Source of the DNA: Cotesia glomerata
Taxonomy: Eukaryota > Arthropoda > Insecta > Hymenoptera > Braconidae
DNA: 64,000 nt
Direction: 5' to 3'
Assembly: GCF_020080835.1 (NCBI RefSeq)
Contig: NC_058161.1
Coordinates: forward strand, 21,565,603-21,629,602
Both the position numbers and the translations under genes were made by a program. Shown piece after piece: positions 23,031 to 36,256 of the stretch. Each line of letters begins with the position of its first letter. Position 1 is the stretch's first letter. The notes under the pieces are model-generated. The model was not told the origin of the DNA and did no database searches. It saw nothing but the letters and a program-made list of their open reading frames with translations.

Positions 23031-26025
23031 CTACTGGTCCCTTTCTGCGATTTTGTCTTTCAGGAGGTGCTGTGCATAAACTGCAACAGCTGACCAGTTT
23101 TCCTCTTGTTTGATCATATAGGTCACCAGGCTTGAGGGGGAGAGCCTGGTGCCTATGATCTCTTCAGTGTTTCTTCTGTAGTCCTTCCATCGAGCACACT
23201 TGAAGAATGTGTAATCGGAGTCGTCGATTTTATCCGGGCAGTATTTGCACGTTGGTGTGCTGTGCAAACCCATCTTGAAAAGATAGGCATTGAACTGCCC
23301 ATGTCCCGTCAATAGCTGGGTCAGGAAAAAGTCCGTATCCCCGTGCTTCTGAGAGAGCCAGACGTTGATGTTTGGGATCAGGCGCGCCGTCCATCTGCCC
23401 GTCTCTCCCGATGTCCATCGGTCCTGCCACTCTTGCTGCGTTTCCGCCTTTATCCTCGTTCTTGCGTCCTTCATGTTATCATCACTGTCTTTAGCGTCAT
23501 AGAGTTTTGCTCTTTCGAACGCTAATAGGTCGATGGGCGCGGCTCCTGCAATGACCAATACAGCCGCTTCGGAAACTGTGCGGTAGGCGCAGGCAACCCT
23601 GAGAGCGCCTCGCCGCTGTACTGCTGCGATCTTTCGCCGGTAGGTCTTCTGCTTTAATATGTCTGCCCATATCTCCGCTCCATAAAGCAGTACCGAGTGG
23701 ACTGCTTCTAGAAGAACTCTTCTCTTTTTGTTCTTGGTCCCATGGTGTTGGTCATAATTCGTGCTAGGCTAGACACAGTCTTGCTGGCTTTCTTGCATGC
23801 ACTGTCGAGGTGTTCACGGAAAGATAGTTTCTCGTCTATCATTACCCCTAGATACCGCAGGGCCCTTGTTGACGTCAGCGTTGTTCCTCCCATGTCCATA
23901 GCGAATGGTTTTGGAAACCATTTTGACGGGTCAAAACGACCATCTCGGTTTTCTGTTTGGCGAGTTTCAGGTGATGCTTATCGAGCCAAGTCTCGACGGT
24001 GTCGATGGTTTCCCGAACTAGCAGTTCGGCCTCTTCCACGCTGTCCGCCACTATAGTGGCTGCAACGTCGTCTGCAAAGCCTGTTAGCTCTACTTGCTCT
24101 GGCAACGGGATTTCAAGAAGCTCGTCGTAGTCTGCGTTCCATAGATCAGGCCCCATTATTGAGCCTTGCGGCACGCCAGCCGTTATGGCGTATTCTTGTG
24201 GGCCTTCAGTAGTTTCCACTATTAGCTTTCTATCGTCAAGGTAGTTGTCGACTAGTGCCAGATTTTCTGGCTCCGCGTCAAACTTGTGCTCCAGAGCGTC
24301 TAAAATGTCTCCCCAATTTGCGCTGTTAAATGCGTTTTTGACATCTAGCGTGAGGAGAAGACATACTTTACGAGCTTTGAGGCTACCAGACCATGCTTGT
24401 GTTGCTGTCTTTATGGCTTTCGTGATCGCTCCGACTGTCGAATGACCTTTCCGGAAGCCATGCTGGTTGGTGGCAAAACCTCCAGCACGGTCGATGTCGT
24501 CGCGAAGTCTCCCTTGTATGAGCTTCTCGAGCAATTTTCCAGCAATGTCTAGCATACGGAGTGGTCTAAACGACGAAGGTGTTATGGGGGTTCCCTTACC
24601 TTTGTCTAAGAGAACCAATCTCTGCTGTTTCCAGACCGCGGAAAAGGTGCCAGTTGCCAAGCATGCGTTGTAGGTGTTCAGGAGTAAGTCTGGGTATTCC
24701 AGGGCTATAATCTTGATAACCGATGCCGGGATGCCATCAGGTCCAGGTGCCTTTCCTGTTTTGAGTGACTTGGCCGCGTCTTGTAGTTCTTTAGTTGTGA
24801 AGGGCGTTACTTCGTTGTTTTTAGTGTAGTGTTTCTTCTCCCGCGGCGGGTGTTTGGGGAAAAGCTCCGCTACGATGCTATCCATTAAGGCTGGCGGCTT
24901 CGGCGCCTCTGGTGAAGCCTTTCCAAGTCGTTTGGCGACAATTTGGTAGGCTTTACCCCAGATGTCATTGTCGAGATCGTTGCAGATCTCTTTCCACAAC
25001 TTTGCTTTACTTGCTTTGATGGCTCGATTTAGCTCGATCTTTTTGGCCTGCTTGTACTCTTTTGAATACAAGTCCTGGCTTGGGGAGCGTTTGGCGGCTC
25101 TCGTTGCGCGGCGACGTAGTTGATGGCACATTTTGCGAAGTTCCGCTATGTCTGTTGACCACCAGTACGCCGGCCTGCGAAAACTCCGGTTTTTCAACCG
25201 CGGCATAGAGGCGTCACATGCGGCGGAAATCTCCTTCATCGTATTTAGTACTGTCCTTTCTGTCTCACTGCAAGTATCCGGAGTCGGGTTGTTCTGAAGG
25301 GTAGACCAGCTCCGTGCAAGTGAAGCTCGCAGTGCCTCTGAATCAAGCTTCCTGACATTCCACTTTCGCTCAGAAAGGTCGTGTTGTGGTACCGGAGCAG
25401 ATGCCAATCCAACGTTAAATGTCACGAACTGGTGATCACTGCCACTGTATTTTTCGGATACTGTCCAGTTTTCAATCATGTTGGCAATTTTTGGAGTCGC
25501 CAACGAAATGTCGAGGATGGACTCTTGGTACCCCGGTCTTCTGAAAGTCGTGGTGCTCCCAGTATTTAGCACTATGAGGTCGAGTCTAGCCACGACGTCA
25601 GCGACCTCGTTGCCTCTGGTGTCGGAGAAATCAGCGCCCCATTCAGCCGATTTAGCATTGAAATCACCAGCTACGATAACTTCGCCGTCGAACTTGGTGA
25701 TCACATCCTCTATATTTGCCAGTTTCTGTCGGAACACACTAATCCCTTCGTTAGGTGAGAGATAGACGCTGATGAAGTAGGTTATGGGGGTTTGAATCCA
25801 GACAAAACCTGCTCCACTTCCGCTGTTGATGGTGGTAACGTTCTTTGTATTTGCAATCCAGATTGCCGCCGTGCCAGTTTTGTCTGCGAACCATGCTCTA
25901 TCTTGGAGGTTTAGATATTGCTCACAGATGAAGCAAACGTCGATTCTCTCTTCAAAGACTCGCTGGCGAAGTAAATTTTGCGCCAACGCACATCTATTCA
26001 GGTTTCCTTGAAGTATGCGTGTCAT
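23031..26025 (-). pseudogene. ORF2 of element C: APE endonuclease and reverse transcriptase, frameshifted
   Basis: ATG 26025 overlaps the ORF1 stop (ATGA). The first 716 codons are open: QGNLNRCALAQ, ICEQY, VIVAGDFNAKSAEW and YSGSDHQF for the endonuclease; WKQQRLVLLDKGKG, SFRPLRMLD, GFRKGHSTVGA, LDVKNAFNSANW, AGVPQGSIMGP and the catalytic FADD (Phe instead of Tyr) for RT. The frame breaks near 23880 and again in an A-run near 23720. The rest continues through LRYLGVMIDEKLSF and a C-terminal CKYC...FFKC finger to a stop at 23031. It is non-functional as it stands. Confidence 0.87.
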
Positions 26026-27493
26026 TTCTGCCCTTTTGTAGCTTCGGCAAGTGCGGTGAGGAATACCTTACAAGCCCTGGAGCCTGGAATATGACATAAG
26101 CTATCTGGAGCTTCTTGTTCCTCTGTACAGAGGAAGCACTTTGGCTGTTTAACGCAGTCTGCAGCTTTGTGGTTTCCTCCTCCGCATTTAAAGCAGCACT
26201 TGCTTCTGTCAGGCCCCTTGCAGGAGTTCGTCGCGTGCCCGTATCCGAGACATCTGATGCAGCGTGTTACTTTTACAACTGGTCGAATGCGGCAGTTGAC
26301 CCATCCGATCATTATACGAGCCTTGTCAAGGATTTTGAACGCGCTAGCCTCGTCTATCTCGCAGAAGGCTGCCCGGTTGCCCCGTCGAGTAGGCTTTGTC
26401 AAATTTACCCGTTTGATCTCCAGGCTGTCGGTGAAGTCACGTTTGAGTGCTTCGCGGACGTCGTTCTCAGTAGTGATGGCATACAAGTCCAGGATCTCGA
26501 TCGTTGCTTTTGGTGTAAGCGTTCTGACTGTACCGATGTTAGCAGTTGCTGTTTTTATCGCAGCCGTGAAAGCGGTAGTGTCTTTAGTCTTGCGACCTAT
26601 TTCTAGAAGAACGCCCCCTCGCTTCGTTTGTTTGATAGACTTTATGTCTACTCCAGTCTCTGTCGGATTAACCTTGGCTTTGATTTCCTTGAGGAGATCG
26701 GCGTATGTTCGCCCTTCAGCTGGTTGGACAAGCACAGCTTTAGTTATTATCTTCTTCCTCCTCGGTTTTTTGGAGCCAACATTGCTTGGCTTGTTTTGGG
26801 CTGTAGCAGATTGAGCCACTGGCTCCTGTTTTTTTTCTTGTTTTTCCGAGTCACTTTGGTCCAGGTATCACCCCGGGCTGTCTTCTTATGTGCTGGCTTA
26901 TCGATTTCCGAGGAAGGGCTGGGCGTGGATAGCGGCCTCTTCTTGTTTTTCTCTTCTCTATGCTGTGTTTTCTCAGGAGTGACCGAAAACGTCTGGGATT
27001 TTTTGTTCAGATCCGGAGATGTTTGCGTGGTTCTCACCGTCTTCGTTGCTGGTTTGTTAGCCAACTTATATGCCGTGGCAATGGACGCTACTATTTTTCT
27101 GAGTTCATGGTGGAGATTTCGTTTATCCTTTATGAACGCAGCTAATTCTTCGATCTTGCTACCGAGCTGTTCCATTGGCGATTGTTGACCGGTGACAGTC
27201 GGTAGAGAGTTTATCCTTCCTCGGCATGTGTGAGTGTTGACGGGAGCAACAGGTCTTCCACCTATTGGAGGAAAGTTTGTTTGCTGTGCGTCTACTTCCA
27301 TCAGAGCTGTTTCTTTACTCCCTGTAGCATTGCTAGCATTGCTAGACATCAGAGCCATGGGGTCTACTCCACTGTTCAAACGGTCGCTTGATAACGACGA
27401 GTTCAGGCCCGTTTGTACGCCTTCCCTTGCCGGCACTGAAGTATCCCTCCTCTGCACCGTAGACGATGTTTGAAATTGTTCTGACATTTCCAT
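26022..27493 (-). pseudogene. ORF1 (gag-like) of element C, frameshifted
   Basis: The start is chosen at ATG 27493 (MEMSEQFQTSS); the frame extends further upstream only through UTR and microsatellite. A one-base indel in the A-run near 26830 shifts the frame: the upstream frame reads TWTKVTRKNKKK and the downstream frame resumes at QSATAQNKPSNVG. The C-terminal part has the R1-type core (RTYADLLKEIKAKV) and knuckles CIRCLGYGHATNSC, CFKCGGGNHKAADC and CFLC. It stops at 26022. Confidence 0.85.
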
Positions 27494-27633
27494 ACCATCT
27501 TTTGTTAGGTTTTGGTCCACCCCGAGTATTCTCTTTCCTCGGTACCCGACGCATCTGACGTGCAGATATGCCGGGCATTCCCCTATCTGCCACCTTGGGA
27601 GGCGCCCGATGCGGGACCCAGCAAGCCCGACAC

Positions 27634-27636
<3 letters not shown>

Positions 27637-27673
<37 letters not shown>
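27637..27673. repeat. (TG)n microsatellite, right border of the stack
   Basis: About 18 TG units next to the 5' end of element C, closing the array of microsatellite-embedded elements that began at 11806. Confidence 0.97.
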
Positions 27674-27674
<1 letters not shown>

Positions 27675-27839
27675 GTCACAAGCCTACGCTTCGGCTTCGG
27701 CCTCTCTATCGCTTGTTGCGTGCTCTCGCTTGCACGTATAGTCTCAGGCGGAACGTTACTATTTTTCATGTGTGTTGCTGGTGTTTATTTATTTATAAGA
27801 CGTTATCACGTCAAAAAAAAGTTATAAAATAACTTTTTA
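27674..27839. other. Unannotated spacer right of the retrotransposon stack
   Basis: A short GC-richer stretch (GCTTCGGCTTCGGCC) then AT-rich sequence. No gene or element end is recognised. Confidence 0.4.
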
Positions 27840-28145
27840 ATTTCTTGGCCAGAGATTTGAAACTTTAAAGCCGCTTCTTGTATGAAAAACTGCGCTGAAT
27901 GGCGTAGATCCAAACGGCCGATTTGATTGGGAGATATCGCGATTCAAAATTTTCAAAAATGTGTTTTCTCAATCACAAGATTTCCAAGCTCGAAGAGCTT
28001 GAAAAAGTATAAGAGTTGTATTTTTAAATTCAAAAAGCTGAGAACTTGGGAATTGATCATTTCTCGAGCGTTTCGAGCTCGTACATAACGAGAAGTTTCA
28101 GGAATGACCAACAGGGCCAATCGTTCTTCAGATTTTTTTCTTAGT
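27840..28145 (-). repeat. GAGCTC-box repeat family, partial copy 1
   Basis: Reverse complement similar to the copies at 46.05 and 58.35 kb. It shares short inverted blocks around GAGCTC and AGCTCGAAGAGCTT, then the region around CGCAGTTTTTC and AAGCGGC. Only the first half of the family is present and there is no (AC)n. Confidence 0.65.
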
Positions 28146-28983
28146 CTTTTAATTTCTTTGATTCGTCAGAAAAAAATAATTGTAACAATATAATTATTCG
28201 TTGGATCACACTTTATGTCTTAACATTACTATTTAAACTTATGATAATAAAGTTATCTGACATCTAAAAATTTTTAGAATTTTATTTATTGCCAAAATTA
28301 TTTAAAAAAAATTAATTTAAAAAATTTCACATGCAGAAAGTTTTAAAAATTATACGTGCAGTTTTGTAAAAATATTTTTTTTGTTCTAATTTAATTGATA
28401 AAAAAAAATCTAAAATTGTTGGATGTCGGCTAATTTCAGTGTCTTTTTAAATTTTATATCATAATTGTAACTACATTCAGGTTCTTTTAATTCACGCGCG
28501 CTTGCTAGTTACTGTCGATAATGATGGGTACTATTTGACTTTAACTACTAGCACCATCTAGCGTCGGATTTTAAAAACTCAATACTTTGTAAATAGAGCT
28601 TAAGTTCGGCAGTGGAGTCCATTTGATAGCGTCGTGACATTTTGTTAAAACGCAATTGTAAGTTGCAACGCTACTTTTAGTTTTTTCTGTAATTTATTAA
28701 AAATAACTGCACACTAACGTACATTTAAGTAATTGATATATTTAATTATAATAATTAAAGAAAATATATTTAATTATTTTTTATATTAATTAAGATGAAC
28801 GATAGTTAAAAAGTGAAAATAAAAAAAATAAAAAAACAAAAGTGTAGTTAGATTGAGTGAGGTGACGCCGACAGTCTATTGTTGATTGTATAAATATTTT
28901 ATGCTGTGGTGATCATCATAATTATTTGATTTTGTAACATTAAATATTATTCAGCAAATTGATCATTAATTAATATAAATTAA
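28146..28983 (+). promoter_or_regulatory. Probable promoter and 5' UTR of the SAM-domain gene
   Basis: AT-rich, with a slightly GC-richer patch at 28490-28690. It lies directly upstream of the first coding exon, with no competing gene. No TATA box or initiator can be assigned with confidence; the role is inferred from position only. Confidence 0.35.
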
Positions 28984-29056
28984 ATGGATATTGATCAAGT
29001 TGGCCCTCTACTTCGTTCATGGGGCCTTGATGCTGGCTCTATTGCAAAATTTATCG
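28984..29056 (+). CDS. SAM-domain (SAMD3-like) protein gene, exon 1
   Basis: First coding exon: ATG at 28984 and donor GTAAGT after 29056, leaving phase 1. It reads MDIDQVGPLLRSWGLD and AGSIAKFI, the start of a sterile alpha motif (LLxxWGL pattern). The well-supported exons are 28984-29056, 31974-32125, 57289-57418, 57871-58007 and 60164-60514. Joined, they stay in phase and give 280 codons to the stop. Further candidate exons lie at 34262, 35076 and 35986. The protein resembles insect and vertebrate SAMD3-like proteins, whose function is not established; SAM domains mediate protein-protein contacts. No signal peptide or membrane segment is seen. A decayed duplicate of this exon lies at 41180. 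Confidence 0.75.
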
Positions 29057-31519
<2,463 letters not shown>

Positions 31520-31522
31520 TGA

Positions 31523-31667
31523 GCGTGTTCAGCCGAACTAAGTCCTGAGTAAACTTAGTTAGCCTAAGTATAGTCAAACCATTCCCTGCTATACATATAT
31601 TTATCTACTACACTATACATATCTTACTAAGTTTACTCAGGACTTAGTTCGGCTGAACACACTCATT
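31523..31667. mobile_element. Short MITE-like inverted repeat
   Basis: A ~145 bp element with ~35 bp terminal inverted repeats. The left arm begins GAG(C/T)GTGTTCAGCCGAAC and continues through AAGTCCTGAGTAAAC; the right arm is its complement. The spacer has no coding capacity. The target duplication is unclear because the flanks are themselves loosely complementary. It is probably a non-autonomous DNA transposon. Confidence 0.75.
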
Positions 31668-31973
31668 GTTTTATCTATAGGAAAGTTTTTTTTACGGAGT
31701 CAAGTTGGCCGATTTTTCATAAATCCTCTATTTCCGGAGTTATTGAACAAGGACATTTATAAAAGATCGTGAATTTTTGCAAAATTTTAATTAATTATAT
31801 CTCTTAAACGGTGTGGTAAAAAAATCTGATTTTTTTCCATAGGTGTATTAAATCATAATCTTTCGAATAAATTTAAAAAAATATGGGGTCAAGTTAAAGT
31901 CATTTGGCACCCAAACTGCCTTAATCTTAAAAAAAAATTCTGATCATACTATAACTTATTCCTTTTTTTATAG

Positions 31974-32125
31974 AACAAAAAATTACTCTAGATATATTTC
32001 CCAGCATCGATGATGGAATTTTGACTCAATTGGAAATTCTACTTGGTGATAAATTAAAATTTAAACAAAGCCTGGTGAAGTTGAGTGACCCTGAATCTTC
32101 TCAAACTATCAGTCATGAACATCAG
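31974..32125 (+). CDS. SAM-domain gene, exon 2
   Basis: The acceptor is TTTTTTTATAG before 31974, and the donor is a weak GTGTGA after 32125. Entering in phase 1 it reads EQKITLDIFPSIDDG, ILTQLEILLG and DKLKFKQSLVKL, completing the SAM fold (ID...L..L...LG.+.+F...L). It leaves in phase 0, which fits both the candidate exon at 34262 and the strong exon at 57289. Confidence 0.75.
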
Positions 32126-32497
32126 GTGTGATATTTTACAAGCTACGATTATTAATTGGATTATTCTAAATAAAGAATTTACTGTCTAAAACGCAAATAA
32201 TTATAATAATTGTAGTAACGTAATCTACTTTACACGAGTTTTCAAAAATATTGGAATTATTTTTTTCTTTTGGCTTAAAAAAGGTACAATTCATTTTCCT
32301 TTTCATAATTTGTGAAGTATCATATTTAATTTATATATTATAATACTTTTATTGCATTTGTTTTCATTAAAATACGTTAATTATTAGATACAAAATAACT
32401 TCTTATCAATTTATCAATTTTGTTGTTGATGATTTTCAATTTCTACTAACAATTTTTTTTTTGAATTTCAGTAGTTAGTGGTAAATCAAATATGCTG

Positions 32498-34176
32498 CAG
32501 TAACACCTAGATAACTCAAAACTCGTCAATTCGTTATCCTAAGTCACCAAAGATGAAACGTTTCACTTCTGTTAAAGTCTTTAATACGCGAAATCTCGAA
32601 TCCACAGATTCGGTAAAATCTGGCGCCAAGTTCCGTTCAAATCCGTTGTCAACGGAGCGCCAGACTACCGACTGTGTTTACTGTAAGCAGAACGGTGTTT
32701 TGAAGTTGCAAAATTTTATTTAATTCTACGGTACTTTTTTTTCCTAAATTGTATATTATAACAGTAATTCATACTTTATTTTACTGTTATTAATTAATTA
32801 TACTCTCTTATAACAATTAATCTACTTGAAATTACTAAATTTAATCAGCACAAACTATAGCAACGCAAAAATTTCGATCCTGACTTTTTTTCGATGGGCA
32901 AAGTGATCTGCCACAGACTAAATAATTCGAGAATGCATAGTAATCCTTCATTAGATGGGAAACTACAGTTAAAAAAAGATATTTCACAACTTGCATCTAA
33001 ACCCGCCAGAGTGCGCTGGAATTATTTTTACATAAACTGTAGCTTCAAGGGGATAGTTTGCTATGAAAAATGCAGCCAACGCGAGATTTAAGTTGGTACC
33101 AATTGTAAATTTTTATTATAATTACAAAAAATACTAAAATCCGAACAAAAACAGTTTCACTGTAAAAAAATCGCGCCAAGTCCACGTTCATAAGACTATT
33201 AAGAAAAAAAATTAGTTTTTTTCTCTACAAAAAGATATAAAATAAACAAATTAATAAATCCAAGTAACCGATGATTGTTTATGATTTTTGGAAATTAAAA
33301 AAAATTTTGTTGTAAATTTAAAAATTAAAAAAACAATTCTGGAACGTACTTGGTGTGCGTCATATTGTGTATTTCAATTTTTTTAAAGTCCTAGTAAATA
33401 GATTTTACGACTTTAATTAAAAATAAAATATTTCGCAACCGCGCACACTAAATAAGTTCCAAAATTGTTTTTTTAATTTTTAAATTTACAACAAAATTTA
33501 TTTTAATTTCCAAAAATCATAAACAATCATCGGTTACTTGGATTTTTTAATTTGTTTATTTAATATCTTTTTGTAGAGAAAAAAACTAATTTTTTTTCTT
33601 AATAGTTTTATGAACGTGGACTTGGCGCGATTTTTTTTACAGTGAAACTGTTTTTGTTCGGATAATCTTGACTCCGTAACTCAAAAAATACATATATTAA
33701 ATCTTTATAAAATAAAGTAGAAGCACCAATTATTGACACTATGGAAGACATGGCTAGAATATCAATTTTTTAATATATTTAAAATAAAAATTATTGAATT
33801 TATTTTTTTTTTTTTTTATATTATACTAATTACTATTTTTGCTAATGAAATTCATGTTTTTTAAAAATAGTTTCTTTAATGTGATAGTTAAATTATACCT
33901 ACATAGTTAATCATTTGGAAACACCAATTGATACTACCTATTTACATCTTTAAAGCGCATGCGTTGCTGTTTACCTGATCTCAATGTAATAAGTCTATTT
34001 CGGTGAAATTTTTTTTCTATTTGAATAGTTTTAAATATTTTAAAAATAAAATATAGAACAAAACGTTAAAATTTTACTCGTCACAACTTTAACATTTAAA
34101 AATAGTAACTAAGTTCAAAATTCGGTGACTCAAAATTTTTATCATCTCCCGTGGAGTTTGAGTTATCCAGGTTCTT
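32498..34176. mobile_element. Pogo/Tigger-like non-autonomous element with nested foldback
   Basis: The ends are imperfect inverted repeats: ACCTAGATAACTCAAA at 32505 and the complement of ACCTGGATAACTCAAAC ending at 34172. The left side also has CAGTA just outside, and an ATTCGTTATCC motif follows inside. GATAACTC-type ends are typical of pogo/Tigger elements, so the class is an inference. There is no transposase frame. A separate foldback element at 33141-33661 sits within it. The span lies in the large SAM-gene intron. Confidence 0.55.
33141..33661. mobile_element. Foldback element with ~210 bp arms
   Basis: The left arm starts CCGAACAAAAACAGTTTCAC at 33141. The right arm is its near-perfect reverse complement, ending GTTTTTGTTCGG at 33661. 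Shared blocks include CGCGCCAAGTCCACGTTCAT and ATCATCGGTTACTTGG. The ~90 bp centre is unpaired. It would form one very long hairpin and encodes nothing. Confidence 0.85.
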
Positions 34177-34261
34177 TTATATTCATTTTTGATACATCAA
34201 TTTTTTAAAGCTTCTAAGCTTAAAAAGTAATATCGTTTTTAATTTTTGTTTTTACATTAAG

Positions 34262-34325
34262 ACATCTCCATCAAGTTCCCGAAATCTTCGAAATGATTCA
34301 AACTCATCAGTGAATTTAGAGCATG
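34262..34325 (+). CDS. SAM-domain gene, candidate linker exon
   Basis: The acceptor TTTTTACATTAAG is followed by a 64-base open stretch and a GTAATG donor. Entering in phase 0 it reads TSPSSSRNLRNDSNSSVNLE, a Ser/Asn-rich linker such as often follows the SAM domain in this family, and leaves in phase 1. The phase matches exon 2 on one side and the candidate at 35076 on the other. Low complexity makes it less certain than the flanking exons. Confidence 0.5.
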
Positions 34326-34363
34326 GTAATGGTTAAAAATTAGTCTCCTACATATAAATTAGT

Positions 34364-35006
34364 TTATCGCACGCCTCATAACGAGAAGCGTTTAAGGTTT
34401 CTGCTTTACTCTTAACATGTTAAGGAGAAGTAATTTAGAGGTCCTACAATTTCTTCATTACAACTATATTGCACTTATACAATAATATGATTAGATTAAT
34501 TTGAAGAAAACACTTTTATAAATCCATCGTATATTAACTGAAAATTTGATATTGCTACTTGAAAGACAATTATACGTGGGCATCTTTATCCTTTTTATGT
34601 ATGTGCTCAGTACAACTCAAGAAAGATTAACGTATCGACCGGGTTTTTTTTTTATTAAAATTTTAGAAACTAGTTTCGGATTTTATATTACAAGTTTAGT
34701 GTTTGTAGTTATTTGAGTAAATGATTGTAAATTAAAATTAACTATGATACACATGCTCAAAAATAATATTACATTTTTCATTTATCTTACATGAAAATGA
34801 TGGCGACACTTAATCTCGTTCGAATGTGATTTTTTTTTTTAATTCTATTTATAGTCTTAGATGTAACCATAAAAAGCATTGATCATGAAACTTGAATCCT
34901 AAACTAAATTAGTTAAAATTAGAACCGTACTACTTTCTTTTTTATACAAGAAAAATTATTTAAATCTACTTTTACTGATCACTACAAAAAGCGTTATGAG
35001 GCGTGT
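34364..35006. repeat. Region bounded by 14-15 bp inverted repeats
   Basis: GCACGCCTCATAACG at about 34366 and CGTTATGAGGCGTGT at about 34990 are inverted copies around ~620 bp of AT-rich DNA. It could be a MITE. A related TGTTATGAGGCGTAC occurs at 53820. No target duplication is clear. Confidence 0.4.
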
Positions 35007-35075
35007 TATTCAAGATTTGACAAACTTTTTCATCAAATTTTGATCATTCATCAGAAATATATTTCCCTTATTTAG

Positions 35076-35143
35076 AAACACCACAACTAGATAACACCTG
35101 TTGCCCAGCTCCTCCGACTCCAAAAATTTTTTCCAACTCTTCG
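35076..35143 (+). CDS. SAM-domain gene, candidate linker exon 2
   Basis: The acceptor CCCTTATTTAG precedes 35076 and a GTATTT donor follows 35143. Only one of the three frames is open; it needs a phase 1 entry, which the 34262 exon provides, and leaves in phase 0. It reads ETPQLDNTCCPAPPTPKIF, a proline-rich linker. Plausible, but supported only by splice sites and phase. Confidence 0.45.
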
Positions 35144-35262
35144 GTATTTATTTTATGGTTCAATAATTTACTTATTCTCAATTACTACCTATTGAAAAAA
35201 ATGCCTTCGCAGCAATCCAAATAATTATATTTATTAATTTGTGGCTTATTATTAATTTTTTT

Positions 35263-35484
35263 TGCTCGACGGGCAGAAAGCGTCAAATTTCGGCCCGCTG
35301 CGCTAAACGAAATTGCCACTTTCTGCCTTCGTCGAGCAAAAAAATAGCATACACTCCTCGGGAAGTAAATAAGAAAGCCTCAGATCACATGTTTGTTGAC
35401 CTTGGCTTCGCCTCGACCAACAATTACATGTCATCTGAGACATTTCTTACTTTACTTCCCTCGATGTGTAACATACTATTTTTT
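35263..35484. mobile_element. Double-hairpin element, copy 1
   Basis: Two perfect or near-perfect hairpins lie side by side. The first (35263-35338) has arms TGCTCGACG...GGCAGAAAG and their complement around a GCTGCGCTAAACG loop. The second (35342-35484) begins AATAGCATACACTCCTC, has CCTCAGATCACATG in the stem and TTGGCTTCGCC near its tip, and ends CATACTATTT. Two other copies with the same architecture lie at 49323 and 54648. It has no coding potential and sits in a SAM-gene intron. Confidence 0.85.
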
Positions 35485-35985
35485 TAAATATTTCAATAGT
35501 AATTAAAGTAGTACTGATGATGCAGAAAGTGTCGAATATCAATAATAATTCTCATTTCATTTACATTAAATTTACCTATACAAATATTAATTAGAAAAAA
35601 GGAGAATGATAATTTTTGATAGATTTTTCTTAATTTATTACTATCACATGCTCTGAGTATGTGCTTTGAACTATGCAAAATATTCATTCTGTTATTTTCT
35701 CTCACGATTGAAATTTTGATCTAAATGTGAATGGCACTTTTTGTAAAATAAAACAAAAAACGACACTTCTCATGAGACATTTTCAAACGTAATAATTTTG
35801 TAAAAAATCAAATAATTTTTAACTGAGTCACTGTAGCTCTTTATAATTATTATGTGGCTATTTATTTTTATTATGCTGAATTTGCAAACATTTTAATTAA
35901 TAAATCATTTATCGTCAGTACTACCTTAAGCAATGGCATTTCATTAAAAATATTCAAAATTCGTTTGATTTTTTATCCATGACAG

Positions 35986-36147
35986 ACTCTGGAAGCAATT
36001 TAAAAAAAAAATAGAGGGAAAAAAAATTTTAACATATTATAAAAAACATTGCAACGATAAAAATTTTTTTGGACTAACGGAAACTCAGAGAAATTCATTA
36101 GTTAAAATCATAATAGAAGATGAGTTGCAAGACGATGCAAATAAGAT
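35986..36147 (+). CDS. SAM-domain gene, candidate middle exon
   Basis: It follows a T-rich tract and CATGACAG, and a good GTAAGT donor follows 36147. It reads LWKQFKKKIEGKKILTYYK, then LTETQRNSLVKIIIEDEL. This GKxILxYY...R..L..lII pattern occupies the middle of the SAMD3-like family. The phase does not fit its neighbours with the obvious acceptor (35986); it fits only if splicing uses AG at 35995, or if the A-run at 36002-36011 has an indel. It leaves in phase 2, so another exon, not found, would be needed before 57289. Confidence 0.5.
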
Positions 36148-36186
36148 GTAAGTTGTAATAATTTAGTATTTTATACACTGATTATA

Positions 36187-36256
36187 ATGTATAATTATGA
36201 TGGTCCTGAGGGAGCTAAGGCTCTAGGGTCAATAAAGTTTATTATCTATCTATCTA
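36187..36256 (+). mobile_element. 3' tail of a non-LTR element, fragment
   Basis: GGTCCTGAGGGAGCTAAGG, an AATAAAGTTTATTA polyadenylation-like stretch and a (TATC)n run look like the extreme 3' end of a 5'-truncated non-LTR element. It is too short to classify. Confidence 0.4.

Larger units (their letters stand above)
22793..27636 (-). mobile_element. Second Waldo/R1-clade lineage, element C
   Basis: About 4.84 kb between microsatellites, with a T-run (poly(A)) at 22793-22810. Its UTRs are unrelated to A and B, and its proteins are clearly divergent, but the plan is the same: ORF1 with knuckles, ATGA overlap, ORF2 with APE and RT. Several frameshifts make it older or more decayed than A and B. 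The 5' end lies near 27636, next to (TG)n. Confidence 0.85.

Noticed and set aside
26167..26814. 215-codon frame antisense to ORF1 of element C
   Set aside because: Shadow of the real gag-like gene; no motif.
32894..33091. 65-codon frame as a transposase fragment of the pogo-like element
   Set aside because: No helix-turn-helix or DDE motif visible.
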